A DNA stretch of 64,000 bases from Nitrospirota bacterium (GTDB lineage Bacteria > Nitrospirota > Thermodesulfovibrionia > Thermodesulfovibrionales > UBA6898): assembly GCA_016235245.1 (NCBI GenBank), contig JACRLO010000010.1, positions 119,851 to 183,850 of the forward strand, given 5' to 3'. The first letter of the stretch is position 1, and every line of letters starts with the position of its first letter. The notes under the pieces were generated by a model that did no database searches, had not been told where the DNA came from, and worked only from the letters and a program-made list of their open reading frames with translations. Position numbers and translations under genes: made by a program. This document shows positions 43,551 through 52,242 of the stretch, one piece after another.

Positions 43551-44003
43551 ATGTTTGTCGAGATGAAGGTTGAGGGGCTTCTCTTTGATCCCAGGAGCAA
43601 TATGTACATACTTTTGCTGAAGCAGGTAGAAGGTTCAGGGACTCTTCCCATCTGGATAGGCAAGCCTGAGGCGGATTCGATAGCGCTTGCCCTCGGCAAG
43701 GTTTCTACGCCCAGGCCTCTTACCCATGACCTTGTCAAGAACGTGATTGACGGTCTTAACGTGAAGGCTACCAAGGTCGTTATCACGGAGATCATTGACA
43801 ATACGTTTTATGCGCTCATCCATATTGCCGACGGCCAGAGAGAGGCCCTGATCGATTCGCGGCCGAGTGATGCCGTGGCGATCGCGCTTAGGGTCAATGT
43901 GCCGATCTTTGTGGAAGAATCGATCCTCGGCACCAAGACCGCTGACGAACGTGACGAATGGCTGAAGAACCGTAAGCCTGAAGACTTCGGCAATATCATG
44001 TAA
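43551..44003 (+). CDS. Bifunctional nuclease family (DUF151) protein
   Basis: 150 aa, DUF151/BFN family. The stretch LPIWIGKPEADSIALALGKV and the RPSDAVAIALRVNVPIFVEE motif are diagnostic. Members in plants have nuclease activity; bacterial roles are poorly known. Located between era and recO in a tight run (abutting starts and stops; TAATG overlap with recO). Confidence 0.88.
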   Translation: MFVEMKVEGLLFDPRSNMYILLLKQVEGSGTLPIWIGKPEADSIALALGKVSTPRPLTHDLVKNVIDGLNVKATKVVITEIIDNTFYALIHIADGQREALIDSRPSDAVAIALRVNVPIFVEESILGTKTADERDEWLKNRKPEDFGNIM

Positions 44004-44746
44004 TGCTTCAGAGGACCGAGGGCATCGTACTCCGGACAATCCCGTATGGTGAAGCAGACCTCATTGCCACGTATCTCACCAAAGACCTTGGAATCGTAAA
44101 AGTATTCGCTAAGAGCCCCAGGAAGACAAAGAGCAGGTTCGGCAGCAGTCTTGAGCCATTGACCTTCTCACGTATTGCATTTTGGGGAAAAGAGGACGCT
44201 GCCTTGCCCCGCCTGACCCAGCCCCGCCTGACACAGGCTGATATTGTCCATCCGTTCAGTTCGCTGAGGGAATCGCTGCACTGTTTTATCAGGGTGTCTG
44301 AGCTTATTGAACAGACACTGCATCTTGTCCCTGAAAGGGATACGGGCAGAAATGTCTTTCCCCTTCTTATGAATACACTGGCGATCATGGAAGCAGGCTG
44401 CCGGAATCCGCTCATCGGGCTGTTTTACAAACTTAAACTTTTGGAAATAACCGGTTTTTTGCCGGGGCTTCATAGTTGTGGGCGGTGTGGCGGCAGGAGC
44501 AATGCCTTCCATCTGTCTCACGGAACCGTGCTGTGTCTGCAATGCTCGGAAGATGAAGATATAAGCAGCAGGCTTTCGCCGGGGGTTACGGCATTTTATT
44601 CGAGCCTGATGAAATGGGAGATCTCAAAACTGGATAGACTAAAGCCTGATGAAGGCATCGTGAAAGAGCTGTCTCTTCTTTTAGACGAGCATAGCAGATA
44701 TATTACCGAAAAGAATCTCAGGTCTCGGGAATTCAAAAGAACGTAA
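44003..44746 (+). CDS. recO: DNA repair protein RecO
   Basis: 247 aa. N-terminal OB fold (RTEGIVLRTIPYGEADLIAT), helical middle part with LYRLLNTLAIME-like sequence, and a zinc-binding motif CGRCGG...CLQC. Loads RecA with RecR in the RecF pathway. Start ATG overlaps the stop of the DUF151 gene. Confidence 0.92.
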   Translation: MLQRTEGIVLRTIPYGEADLIATYLTKDLGIVKVFAKSPRKTKSRFGSSLEPLTFSRIAFWGKEDAALPRLTQPRLTQADIVHPFSSLRESLHCFIRVSELIEQTLHLVPERDTGRNVFPLLMNTLAIMEAGCRNPLIGLFYKLKLLEITGFLPGLHSCGRCGGRSNAFHLSHGTVLCLQCSEDEDISSRLSPGVTAFYSSLMKWEISKLDRLKPDEGIVKELSLLLDEHSRYITEKNLRSREFKRT

Positions 44747-45304
44747 TCAGACTTCCCTGCGTTTTTCGTCCTCCTCCTGATGCATTTTGCATTCGATACA
44801 CATGGTAGTTACCGGTCTGGCCTCAAGTCTTTTTACATCGATCTCAAGTCCGCAATCATCGCATATGCCGAAGGTGTTGTTGTCGATGCGTTCAAGGGCT
44901 TCTTCGATCTTTTTCAGGAGGCGCTGTTCCCTGCCGCGAAGTCGAAGCATAAAATTCGTATCTGTTTCGGCAGATGCCTGGTCTCCCATATCAGGGAACG
45001 TAGTCTGTCCGGGAAGTTCATTAAGCGCTACCTCGGCCTCGTTGAGAAGTGCCGATTTCTGTTGAAGAAGAATGCCTTTTATTTTTTGAAACTTTGAACT
45101 GCTCGGGCCTTTCAATAAAGGTTTTTTCGCGGGAGCATTGACCGTTTGAGTCTGTTTCGAAACTGCCTTTGCCGGCTGTTCGACTTTTCTCGCCGGTTTT
45201 TTTGCCGCCGTTACCGGTGATGCCGCTGCCGTTTTTTTTGCAGTATGTGATGACTGCGGACCCTTTTTAGCTGCAGTCTTAATGCTCTTTTTTTTCGTTG
45301 GCAT
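44747..45304 (-). CDS. DksA/TraR-family protein with Lys/Ala-rich N-terminal extension
   Basis: 185 aa from ATG 45304 (AGGGGAG upstream). Residues 1-75 are Lys/Ala/Pro rich and likely disordered (MPTKKKSIKTAAKKGPQSSH); residues 76-185 form a DksA/TraR-type domain with a coiled coil and a zinc finger FGICDDCGLEIDVKRLEA followed by TTMCIEC (two CXXC). Likely binds RNA polymerase secondary channel or acts as a small transcription regulator. Convergent with recO. Confidence 0.86.
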   Translation of the reverse strand: MPTKKKSIKTAAKKGPQSSHTAKKTAAASPVTAAKKPARKVEQPAKAVSKQTQTVNAPAKKPLLKGPSSSKFQKIKGILLQQKSALLNEAEVALNELPGQTTFPDMGDQASAETDTNFMLRLRGREQRLLKKIEEALERIDNNTFGICDDCGLEIDVKRLEARPVTTMCIECKMHQEEDEKRREV

Positions 45305-45407
45305 AATAGCTCCCCTCATGAATTTACTTAGACTAACAGAACATTTTCTTCTCCGTCAAGACCGTTATGCGAAGGAGAGAACGAATTGAGGCTGAACAAC
45401 GCGCTGA

Positions 45408-45944
45408 CTATTCGCCGTTTTCCCTGGATCTGATAAAGGAGATAAGCGCTTCTCTGCTCTGGTCATCAATATCAATGAATTTGACGCCGATACCACAGTT
45501 CTCTGCATGCGGGGCATGGCGTTTTATATGAACGATCTCCCCCTTGATCCTGACCGGATGAGGAAGATCAGGTACATGAAGCAGGAGTTCTGCAAGCTCA
45601 TGGATCGAATGCTGCCGTATTGTCCTGATGAACATGCCCTGCCTGCTTACGTTTCTCGTGTATTCGTCAATAAACTCGTTGTAGGTCCTGTAGGAGACCT
45701 TTAAGGAAACAGGGCAGCGGCTTTCAACCCTCTGATCCGGATACGGACTCTCGGCGTCGTGACGCTTTATCGTCACTAACGATCCGCAGGAGGAGCAGGG
45801 AACTTCAGAAAATGGATTCTGCTCAAGATATGCGTCGCTCAGGATTTCTTTGCAGTGCGGGCACTGCTGAATCCTGTTATTGAAGGGGCTGTCAGCGCTG
45901 CCTCTGCCGATCTGCTGCGCAAATTTCTCGAATTCGTCAGTCAT
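45408..45944 (-). CDS. PilZ-domain protein with zinc-ribbon
   Basis: 178 aa: a zinc-ribbon-like segment (CPHCKEI...PCSSCGS, about 27-59) followed by a PilZ domain. PilZ landmarks seen are ESRCPVSLKVSYRTYNE (charged start) and TRNVSRQGMFIRT (N-x-S-x-x-G). A c-di-GMP binding output is expected. Stand-alone, divergent from the FixH-like/cus operon. Confidence 0.82.
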   Translation of the reverse strand: MTDEFEKFAQQIGRGSADSPFNNRIQQCPHCKEILSDAYLEQNPFSEVPCSSCGSLVTIKRHDAESPYPDQRVESRCPVSLKVSYRTYNEFIDEYTRNVSRQGMFIRTIRQHSIHELAELLLHVPDLPHPVRIKGEIVHIKRHAPHAENCGIGVKFIDIDDQSREALISFIRSRENGE

Positions 45945-45968
45945 AATCTATTATAGGCGAATGCTGAA

Positions 45969-45987
45969 AATATTATTGAATAATATT
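45969..45987. promoter_or_regulatory. AT-rich palindrome between PilZ and cus-type operon
   Basis: AATATTAT-TGA-ATAATATT, a perfect 8-bp inverted repeat with a 3-bp centre, in the 121-bp divergent intergenic region upstream of the FixH-like gene. Candidate operator; AT content lowers specificity. Confidence 0.45.
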
Positions 45988-46065
45988 CATTATTTCTTCA
46001 AAAAAGCGTAGTATCATAATTGCATATCAAGGCACGAAACGCGTGCACTACAAAAGGAGGATGTG

Positions 46066-46452
46066 ATGAAAAAAATACTGATGGGTGTTCTTATGGTAGT
46101 TCTCGCCTTTGGCGTTGCTCTGGCAAAAGACTACGAAGTGAAAAAGAAGGCAGGCGATTTTGACGTGGAAGTGAGGATAGACAAGAACCCGCCGGTTGTG
46201 GGTGACAATACTATTGCCATAGAGGTGAAGCAGGCAGGCAAGGCTGTTGCCGATGCGAAGGTGCTGGTTGATTATTCCATGCCCGCAATGCCGGGAATGC
46301 CTGCCATGAATTATAAGACGGATGCCGAACTCAAGGGCAATATATATAAGGCCACCATGAATCTTTCGATGTCCGGTCCCTGGAATATTGCGATAAAGAT
46401 CTCCAAGGCAGGCAAGACATCGACCGCCAAATTCAGCATCGACGCCAGGTAA
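46066..46452 (+). CDS. FixH/YtkA-like periplasmic protein
   Basis: 128 aa from ATG 46066 (AAAGGAGG 5 bp upstream). Signal peptide (MKKILMGVLMVVLAFGVALA), then a beta domain with VDYSMPAMPGMPAMNYKTDA and LSMSGPWNIAIKIS: the FixH/YtkA pattern, methionine-rich. First gene of a heavy-metal efflux operon, where the Met-rich loop may bind copper. Nine bp before CusC. Confidence 0.85.
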   Translation: MKKILMGVLMVVLAFGVALAKDYEVKKKAGDFDVEVRIDKNPPVVGDNTIAIEVKQAGKAVADAKVLVDYSMPAMPGMPAMNYKTDAELKGNIYKATMNLSMSGPWNIAIKISKAGKTSTAKFSIDAR

Positions 46453-46461
46453 TATCGAGCC

Positions 46462-47772
46462 ATGAAGCGACAGACAGGCATCTTGCAGAATCGCTGCCAT
46501 CACGTAATGGCTGGTATGCTGCGGGTTCTGCCTGTTTTTTTTCTCTTCTATACCTGTATCCCCGCGTCAGCTGATGGCCTTGTGCTGCATGATCTTATCC
46601 AGGAAGCCCTGAACAACAGTCCGGAGATCCGTGCGTCTGAGGCTCGCGCCCAGGCTGCCCTGCATCGCGTGGCGCAGGCAGGAAGCCTTCCTGATCCCAT
46701 GTTCATGTTCGGGTATCAGAATGAAGGATGGGAGCGGTATACTTTTGCCAAGGAGCCGGACGCCCAGTGGATGTTTTCTGCGTCGCAGATGTTCCCTTTT
46801 CCCGGCAAGAGGTCCCTGAAAGAGGAGATGGCGAGGCAGGATGCGCAGGGGGTATCCATACTCCATGAATCGGTAAGGCTCAAGACCATCGCGCGGATCA
46901 GGGAACTCTATTTCGATCTTTTCCTTGCCTATAAGACCATCGACCTCATAAGGGAGCGGACCGTACTTTTTTCCCGCATCGAGGATGCTGCGCTGGCCCG
47001 GTATTCCTCCGGCATGGGCATGCAGCAGGAGGTGCTTATGGCGCAGACCGAAAAGTATATGCTGCTTGAAAAGGAAGAGATGCAGAAGCAGAAGGTCCAG
47101 TCTCTTGAGGCTATGCTTAATGCCACGGTCGGAAGGGATGTGCCTGTGCCGCTTGGCAGGCCGGCAGAACAGAAGTTTTCTCTTGGGGCCAGGAGTCTGG
47201 ATGAACTGCTTCATAAGGCCTATGAACATTCTCCCGAGATACGGATCAAACAGAGGATGGCTGCTGCTGCCGAGGCCAGAGTCAAGATGGCACAGAAAGA
47301 GTACTATCCTGACTTTACCGTTGCTGCCAGTTATTTCACGAGAGGCGGCGGGCAGTTCATGGATATGTGGAGCCTGACAACTACCATCAATATACCGCTT
47401 TATTACAGGACAAAACAGAGGCAGGCAGTACTTGAGGCAGAGGCCATGCTTGCGGAGGCGCAGAGAGAACTTGAGGCGGCGCGTCTTATGACCGCCTCCT
47501 CCATCAGGGATACGTATTCCATGTATGCAGCCTCTGAAAGACTGATTGACCTTTATAAAAACGGACTTATGCCCAAGACATACCAGGACTTTGAATCGGC
47601 CCTGGCAGGCTACAGCACTGGAAAAACAGAGGCGATCACGGTCATAAACAGGCTGAAGGCGCTGATAGATTTCGAAACGCAGTATTGGGTGCAGGTCGCC
47701 GAGCACGAGAAGGCTTCAGCCCGGTTCGAGGCGATGACCGGCGTGCATGAAACAGGGGGAACAGTTCAATGA
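46462..47772 (+). CDS. Outer-membrane efflux protein (TolC/CusC-like)
   Basis: 436 aa. N-terminal signal-like hydrophobic stretch (MLRVLPVFFLFYTCIPASA), and two OEP repeats (SLPDPMFMFGYQNEGWERY; KEYYPDFTVAASYFTRGGG) with long helices. Second gene of the efflux operon; its stop overlaps the CusB start. Confidence 0.9.
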   Translation: MKRQTGILQNRCHHVMAGMLRVLPVFFLFYTCIPASADGLVLHDLIQEALNNSPEIRASEARAQAALHRVAQAGSLPDPMFMFGYQNEGWERYTFAKEPDAQWMFSASQMFPFPGKRSLKEEMARQDAQGVSILHESVRLKTIARIRELYFDLFLAYKTIDLIRERTVLFSRIEDAALARYSSGMGMQQEVLMAQTEKYMLLEKEEMQKQKVQSLEAMLNATVGRDVPVPLGRPAEQKFSLGARSLDELLHKAYEHSPEIRIKQRMAAAAEARVKMAQKEYYPDFTVAASYFTRGGGQFMDMWSLTTTINIPLYYRTKQRQAVLEAEAMLAEAQRELEAARLMTASSIRDTYSMYAASERLIDLYKNGLMPKTYQDFESALAGYSTGKTEAITVINRLKALIDFETQYWVQVAEHEKASARFEAMTGVHETGGTVQ

Positions 47773-48986
47773 AGAGGCACTATCTTGTCGGTCTTGTTGT
47801 GGCGGTAATGGCACTCGTCGCAGTAGTGTACGCTGCCAGAAACGGAAGTGGTGCGAAGAAAGGGACTCCAACGCAGGAAGCAGAGCACCGGGGCCATGAG
47901 GCTGCCAATCCCCAGACTGCTGAGAAGCCGAAACAGCAGGAGGTTCAAGCGGAGCCGGCCACGGTGGAGATACCCGAAGACAAACAGCAGATGATCGGAG
48001 TAAAGACAGTCGATGCCGCTGTTCATGAACTTAAGAAGATTATCAGAACAGTCGGCAGGATCGAATACGATGAGAGGAAGATTGCAACGGTCAATGCCAA
48101 ATTCGAAGGATGGATTGAGAAGCTCCATGTCGACTTCAGCGGAAGATATGTTAAGAAAGGTGAAGCACTGGCGGAGATTTACAGTCCTGAGCTTGTTGCA
48201 ACCCAGCAGGAGTTTATCAATGCCCTCAGATGGGCTGATCAAAGCAATAATAACGGAAAGAGCGAAACGATGAAGACGCTGCTGTCAAAGGACGCGTCCT
48301 CTCTGGTCGAGGCTGCGCGCAAACGCCTGAAATTCTGGGACATATCGGATGATCAGATTAAAAAAATAGAAGAGACCGAAAAGCCGGTAAGGACTCTTAC
48401 GCTGTACAGTCCGGTAAGCGGATATGTGGTCCAGAAGATGGCGGTCAGGGGAATGCGGGTGATGCCAGGTGAAAAGCTCTTCGACATCGCTGATTTAAGC
48501 AATATCTGGGTGCTTGCCGATATTTATGAAAGCGAACTGCCGCTGATAAAGCAGGGACAGCGGGCGAAGATAACGCTGAGTTATTTCCCGGGCAGGGAGA
48601 TGAACTCCGTGATCGATTATATCTATCCAACGCTCTCGGCAGAGACGAGAACGGCAAAGGTGCGGTTTACCCTGCCTAATCCCGGAAATCAGCTGAAGCC
48701 GCAGATGTTTACGAATGTGGAGATCGCTATTTCTCTGGGAAGGAAACTTGCCGTTCCCTCCGAGGCTGTCTTGGACACGGGGACGCGCAAGGTTGTGTAT
48801 GTTGATAAGGGCGACGGCAATTTTGAGCCAAGAGAGATAAAGACAGGCGCGGGAGTGGATGGGCTGACAGAGGTCCTTGATGGACTGAAGGCCGGTGAGA
48901 AGATCGCATCTTCAGCGATCTTCCTGATAGATTCCGAGGCGCAGCTGAAGGGTGTAAAACCGCTTGCCTCCGGACATAACCATTGA
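47769..48986 (+). CDS. RND efflux periplasmic adaptor (CusB-like)
   Basis: 405 aa: N-terminal membrane/signal segment (YLVGLVVAVMALVAVVYAA), a variable linker, then the adaptor core: IEYDERKIATVNAKFEGWIE, LAEIYSPELVATQQEF, TLYSPVSGYVVQKMAVRGM and the C-terminal LAVPSEAVLDTG. This is the heavy-metal RND adaptor pattern. Four-base overlaps with both neighbours imply one polycistron. Confidence 0.9.
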   Translation: MKRHYLVGLVVAVMALVAVVYAARNGSGAKKGTPTQEAEHRGHEAANPQTAEKPKQQEVQAEPATVEIPEDKQQMIGVKTVDAAVHELKKIIRTVGRIEYDERKIATVNAKFEGWIEKLHVDFSGRYVKKGEALAEIYSPELVATQQEFINALRWADQSNNNGKSETMKTLLSKDASSLVEAARKRLKFWDISDDQIKKIEETEKPVRTLTLYSPVSGYVVQKMAVRGMRVMPGEKLFDIADLSNIWVLADIYESELPLIKQGQRAKITLSYFPGREMNSVIDYIYPTLSAETRTAKVRFTLPNPGNQLKPQMFTNVEIAISLGRKLAVPSEAVLDTGTRKVVYVDKGDGNFEPREIKTGAGVDGLTEVLDGLKAGEKIASSAIFLIDSEAQLKGVKPLASGHNH

Positions 48987-51900
48987 TTGCTAAAATCATA
49001 GAGTTCAGCGGCAGGAACAAGTTCATTGTCCTGCTTCTAGTCGGCTTTCTCTGCCTCTGGGGCTACTGGTCTCTGCAGCGGACGCCGCTGGACGCCATAC
49101 CTGACCTGAGCGACACGCAGGTGATCATCTTTACGGAGTGGGGAGGCAGGAGCCCCGATCTGGTCGAAGACCAGGTGACCTACCCGATTACCTCTACCTT
49201 GCTGGCTGCTCCTAAAGTTCAGGCAGTGCGCGGCTTTTCTTATCTTGGCAGTTCTTTCATTTACGTGATATTTGAAGAAGGGACTGATATTTACTGGGCG
49301 AGGAGCCGTGTTTTGGAATATCTTCAGTCAGTCCGCTCCAAGCTGCCCGCTGATGTGAACCCTGTGCTTGGGCCTGATGCCACAAGCCTTGGCTGGGGTT
49401 TTTCCTATGCGCTGGTGGATGAGACAGGCACCCATGATCTTTCTCAGCTGCGGTCGCTCCAGGATTGGAACATCAAGCTGGCGATAGAGAGTGTCCCTGG
49501 CGTCTCTCAGGTTGCCAGTATCGGCGGCTTTGTAAAACAGTATCAGGTGCATATCGACCCTAACCGTCTTTCTGCCTACAACCTTTCAATCATGAATGTG
49601 ATGGAGGCAGTGCGGAAGAGCAACCGCGATGTTGAGGGAAGGGTCCTTGAAATGTCTGGAGTCGAATATATGATTCGCGGCAGAGGTTATGTGAAGGGTC
49701 TGCAGGACCTCGAACTTATCTCAGTCGGTGTCGGGCCTTCAGGAACGCCCATCTACCTGCGCGATATCGCTTCGGTCCAGTTGGGACCGGAGATGAGACG
49801 GGGCATTGCCGATCTCGACGGCAAGGGCGAGGTTGCAGGCGGTATTGTTGTGGTCCGGTTTGGAGAAAATGTGCTTACGGTCCTCGACCGCGTGAAAGAG
49901 AAGATCGAGAAGGATATCAAGCCGTCCCTGCCCAAAGGCGTTACGATTGTCACGACCTATGACCGCTCTGACCTGATTCTCAGGTCCATACATACGCTGA
50001 AAGAGGAGATCATCAAGCTCTCCATTGCGGTGAGTGTGGTCTGCATCGTCTTTCTCTTCCATCTGCCGAGCGCACTTGTGGTGATCCTGACGCTTCCTGT
50101 TGCGATCATCATCTCCTTTATCTGCATGTATTACCTCGGCGTTACCTCAAACATTATGAGCCTGAGCGGCATCGCGATTGCTGTTGGCGCCATGGTTGAC
50201 GCCTCGATCATCATGGTAGAAAATGCCCATAAAAAGCTGGAAGAGTGGGAGCACGCAGACAGACCAGGCAGCAGGACTGACGTGATCATAGAGGCTTGCA
50301 AAGAGGTCGGTCCGTCTCTGTTTTTTTCGCTGCTTGTTATTACTGTCGGGTTTTTCCCGGTATTTACGCTCGAGGCCCAGGCTGGCAGACTTTTTAAGCC
50401 CCTTGCTTATACCAAGACCTTTGCCATGCTTTTTTCGGCGTTCCTGGCAGTTACCCTTACGCCGGTCCTTATGACCATGTTCATCAGAGGGAAGATAAAG
50501 CCTGAGCATGATAATGTGATCATCCGGTTTCTTGAAAAGATCTACAGGCCCCGGGTGATGTTCTCTCTAAAGCACCCGAAGTTTGTTATCGTGATAGCGC
50601 TTCTGCTTGTTGCTGCAACTGTTTATCCGCTGATGAAACTCGGCAAGGAATTTATGCCGCCTCTTGACGAGGGCACGCTTTTTTATATGCCGACAACAGT
50701 CCCCGGCGCTTCGGTCTCAGAGGTTTCAAAGATCCTCAGACTTCAGGACCGCCTGCTGATGACGATTCCTGAGGTATCTCAGGTATTTGGCAAGGCAGGC
50801 AGGGCAGAGACTGCGACAGACCCTGCACCTCTTGAGATGTTCGAGACGGTCATAAACCTGAAGCCTGAGTCGGAGTGGCGGCCTGGAATGACCACGGAAA
50901 AACTGAAGAATGAGCTGAACGATGCCCTCCAGATTCCCGGTGTCGCAAATTCATTCACCATGCCGATCAAGGCACGTCTCGATATGCTTGCCACCGGCAT
51001 CAGGACACCTGTGGGCGTAAAGGTGCTCGGTCCTGACCTGTCAACCATTGAAAAGCTCTCCATTGATATTGAGAATGCTGTTAAGAGTGTCCCCGGTACG
51101 CGGAGCGCGTATGCAGAACGCGTTATGACAGGATATTTTCTCGACATAAAACCGAAGAGGGCCGAGATCGCGCGGTACGGACTGTCCATAGACGATGTGC
51201 AGACAGTCATTGCAGCTGCCTTGGGCGGCATGAACCTGACCGTTACGGTCGAGGGCAGGGAGCGGTATCCTGTGCATGTACGTTATGCGCGGGAACTTCA
51301 AAATGATATTGAAAAGCTCAAACGGATATTCGTCCCCATTTCATCCCGCTCATCTGCATCTATGTCTAATCCCCAATCCTCAACCCCTGCCTCTATCGCC
51401 CATATACCTCTTGGCGAGATTGCGGATATTGCAATTGTGCAGGGACCGACATCGATCAAGAGTGAAGAGGGGCAGCTTGCCAACTATGTGTACATCGACT
51501 TTTCCGGCCGCGATGTAGGCGGGTACGTTGAAGAGGCAAAGAAGAATGTCGAAAAGCAGGTGAAACTCCCTGTGGGGTACAGTCTTCAGTGGAGCGGTGA
51601 GTATGAATACCTCCTGAAGACGCAGGAGCGGCTCAAGACTGTCATCCCGCTTACGCTATTCATCATTTTTGTGCTCATCTTTCTGAATACGAAGTCAACC
51701 GTAAAGACCACGATCATCCTGCTTGCCGTGCCGTTTTCCCTTGTCGGGTCGTTCTGGCTGCTCTATTTCCTCGGATATAATATGAGTATTGCTGTATGGG
51801 TCGGTATGATCGCCCTGGCAGGACTTGATGCCGAGACTGGAGTTGTGATGCTTCTGTACCTTGACCTTGCCTATGACAAATGGAAGAAGGATGGAAAACT

Positions 51901-52171
51901 GAACACTGAGCAGGACCTCAGGGATGCCATAATGTTCGGCGCAGTCAAGAGGATCAGACCAAAGCTCATGACCGTCGGCGTCATCCTTGCAGGCCTTATT
52001 CCAATCCTGTTCAGCCACGGTGCTGGCTCTGACATCATGAAGCGCATTGCAGCACCTATGGTCGGCGGTGTTATTACTTCAGAGATACTTGAACTTACGA
52101 TCTATCCTGCCATCTTTCTGATCTGGAAGGGAAGGAAGTTTCGAAAAGAACAAGTAAGAATTGACGTGTAA
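48983..52171 (+). CDS. Heavy-metal efflux RND pump (CusA/CzcA-like)
   Basis: 1062 aa, 12-helix RND transporter. Signatures include DLSDTQVIIFTEWGG, GVTSNIMSLSGIAIAVGAMV and GMIALAGLDAETGVVMLLYL, as in CusA. An insertion of about 25 residues (SSRSSASMSNPQSSTPASIA) sits in the periplasmic part before HIPLGEIADIAIV. The TTG at 48983 overlaps the CusB stop; no ATG is near. Confidence 0.92.
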   Translation: MIAKIIEFSGRNKFIVLLLVGFLCLWGYWSLQRTPLDAIPDLSDTQVIIFTEWGGRSPDLVEDQVTYPITSTLLAAPKVQAVRGFSYLGSSFIYVIFEEGTDIYWARSRVLEYLQSVRSKLPADVNPVLGPDATSLGWGFSYALVDETGTHDLSQLRSLQDWNIKLAIESVPGVSQVASIGGFVKQYQVHIDPNRLSAYNLSIMNVMEAVRKSNRDVEGRVLEMSGVEYMIRGRGYVKGLQDLELISVGVGPSGTPIYLRDIASVQLGPEMRRGIADLDGKGEVAGGIVVVRFGENVLTVLDRVKEKIEKDIKPSLPKGVTIVTTYDRSDLILRSIHTLKEEIIKLSIAVSVVCIVFLFHLPSALVVILTLPVAIIISFICMYYLGVTSNIMSLSGIAIAVGAMVDASIIMVENAHKKLEEWEHADRPGSRTDVIIEACKEVGPSLFFSLLVITVGFFPVFTLEAQAGRLFKPLAYTKTFAMLFSAFLAVTLTPVLMTMFIRGKIKPEHDNVIIRFLEKIYRPRVMFSLKHPKFVIVIALLLVAATVYPLMKLGKEFMPPLDEGTLFYMPTTVPGASVSEVSKILRLQDRLLMTIPEVSQVFGKAGRAETATDPAPLEMFETVINLKPESEWRPGMTTEKLKNELNDALQIPGVANSFTMPIKARLDMLATGIRTPVGVKVLGPDLSTIEKLSIDIENAVKSVPGTRSAYAERVMTGYFLDIKPKRAEIARYGLSIDDVQTVIAAALGGMNLTVTVEGRERYPVHVRYARELQNDIEKLKRIFVPISSRSSASMSNPQSSTPASIAHIPLGEIADIAIVQGPTSIKSEEGQLANYVYIDFSGRDVGGYVEEAKKNVEKQVKLPVGYSLQWSGEYEYLLKTQERLKTVIPLTLFIIFVLIFLNTKSTVKTTIILLAVPFSLVGSFWLLYFLGYNMSIAVWVGMIALAGLDAETGVVMLLYLDLAYDKWKKDGKLNTEQDLRDAIMFGAVKRIRPKLMTVGVILAGLIPILFSHGAGSDIMKRIAAPMVGGVITSEILELTIYPAIFLIWKGRKFRKEQVRIDV

Positions 52172-52242
52172 GGCAAGGATTACCTTACGGTGTCTTGCAT
52201 GTCCTGTTTCTTATTTCCGGTTTCTTTCAGGTAAAATCAATC

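Noticed and set aside
46567-47706. Long antisense reading frame opposite the CusC-like gene (379 codons)
   Set aside because: It is the complement of a conserved outer-membrane efflux gene, with Arg/His/Leu-rich composition typical of antisense frames and no domain.
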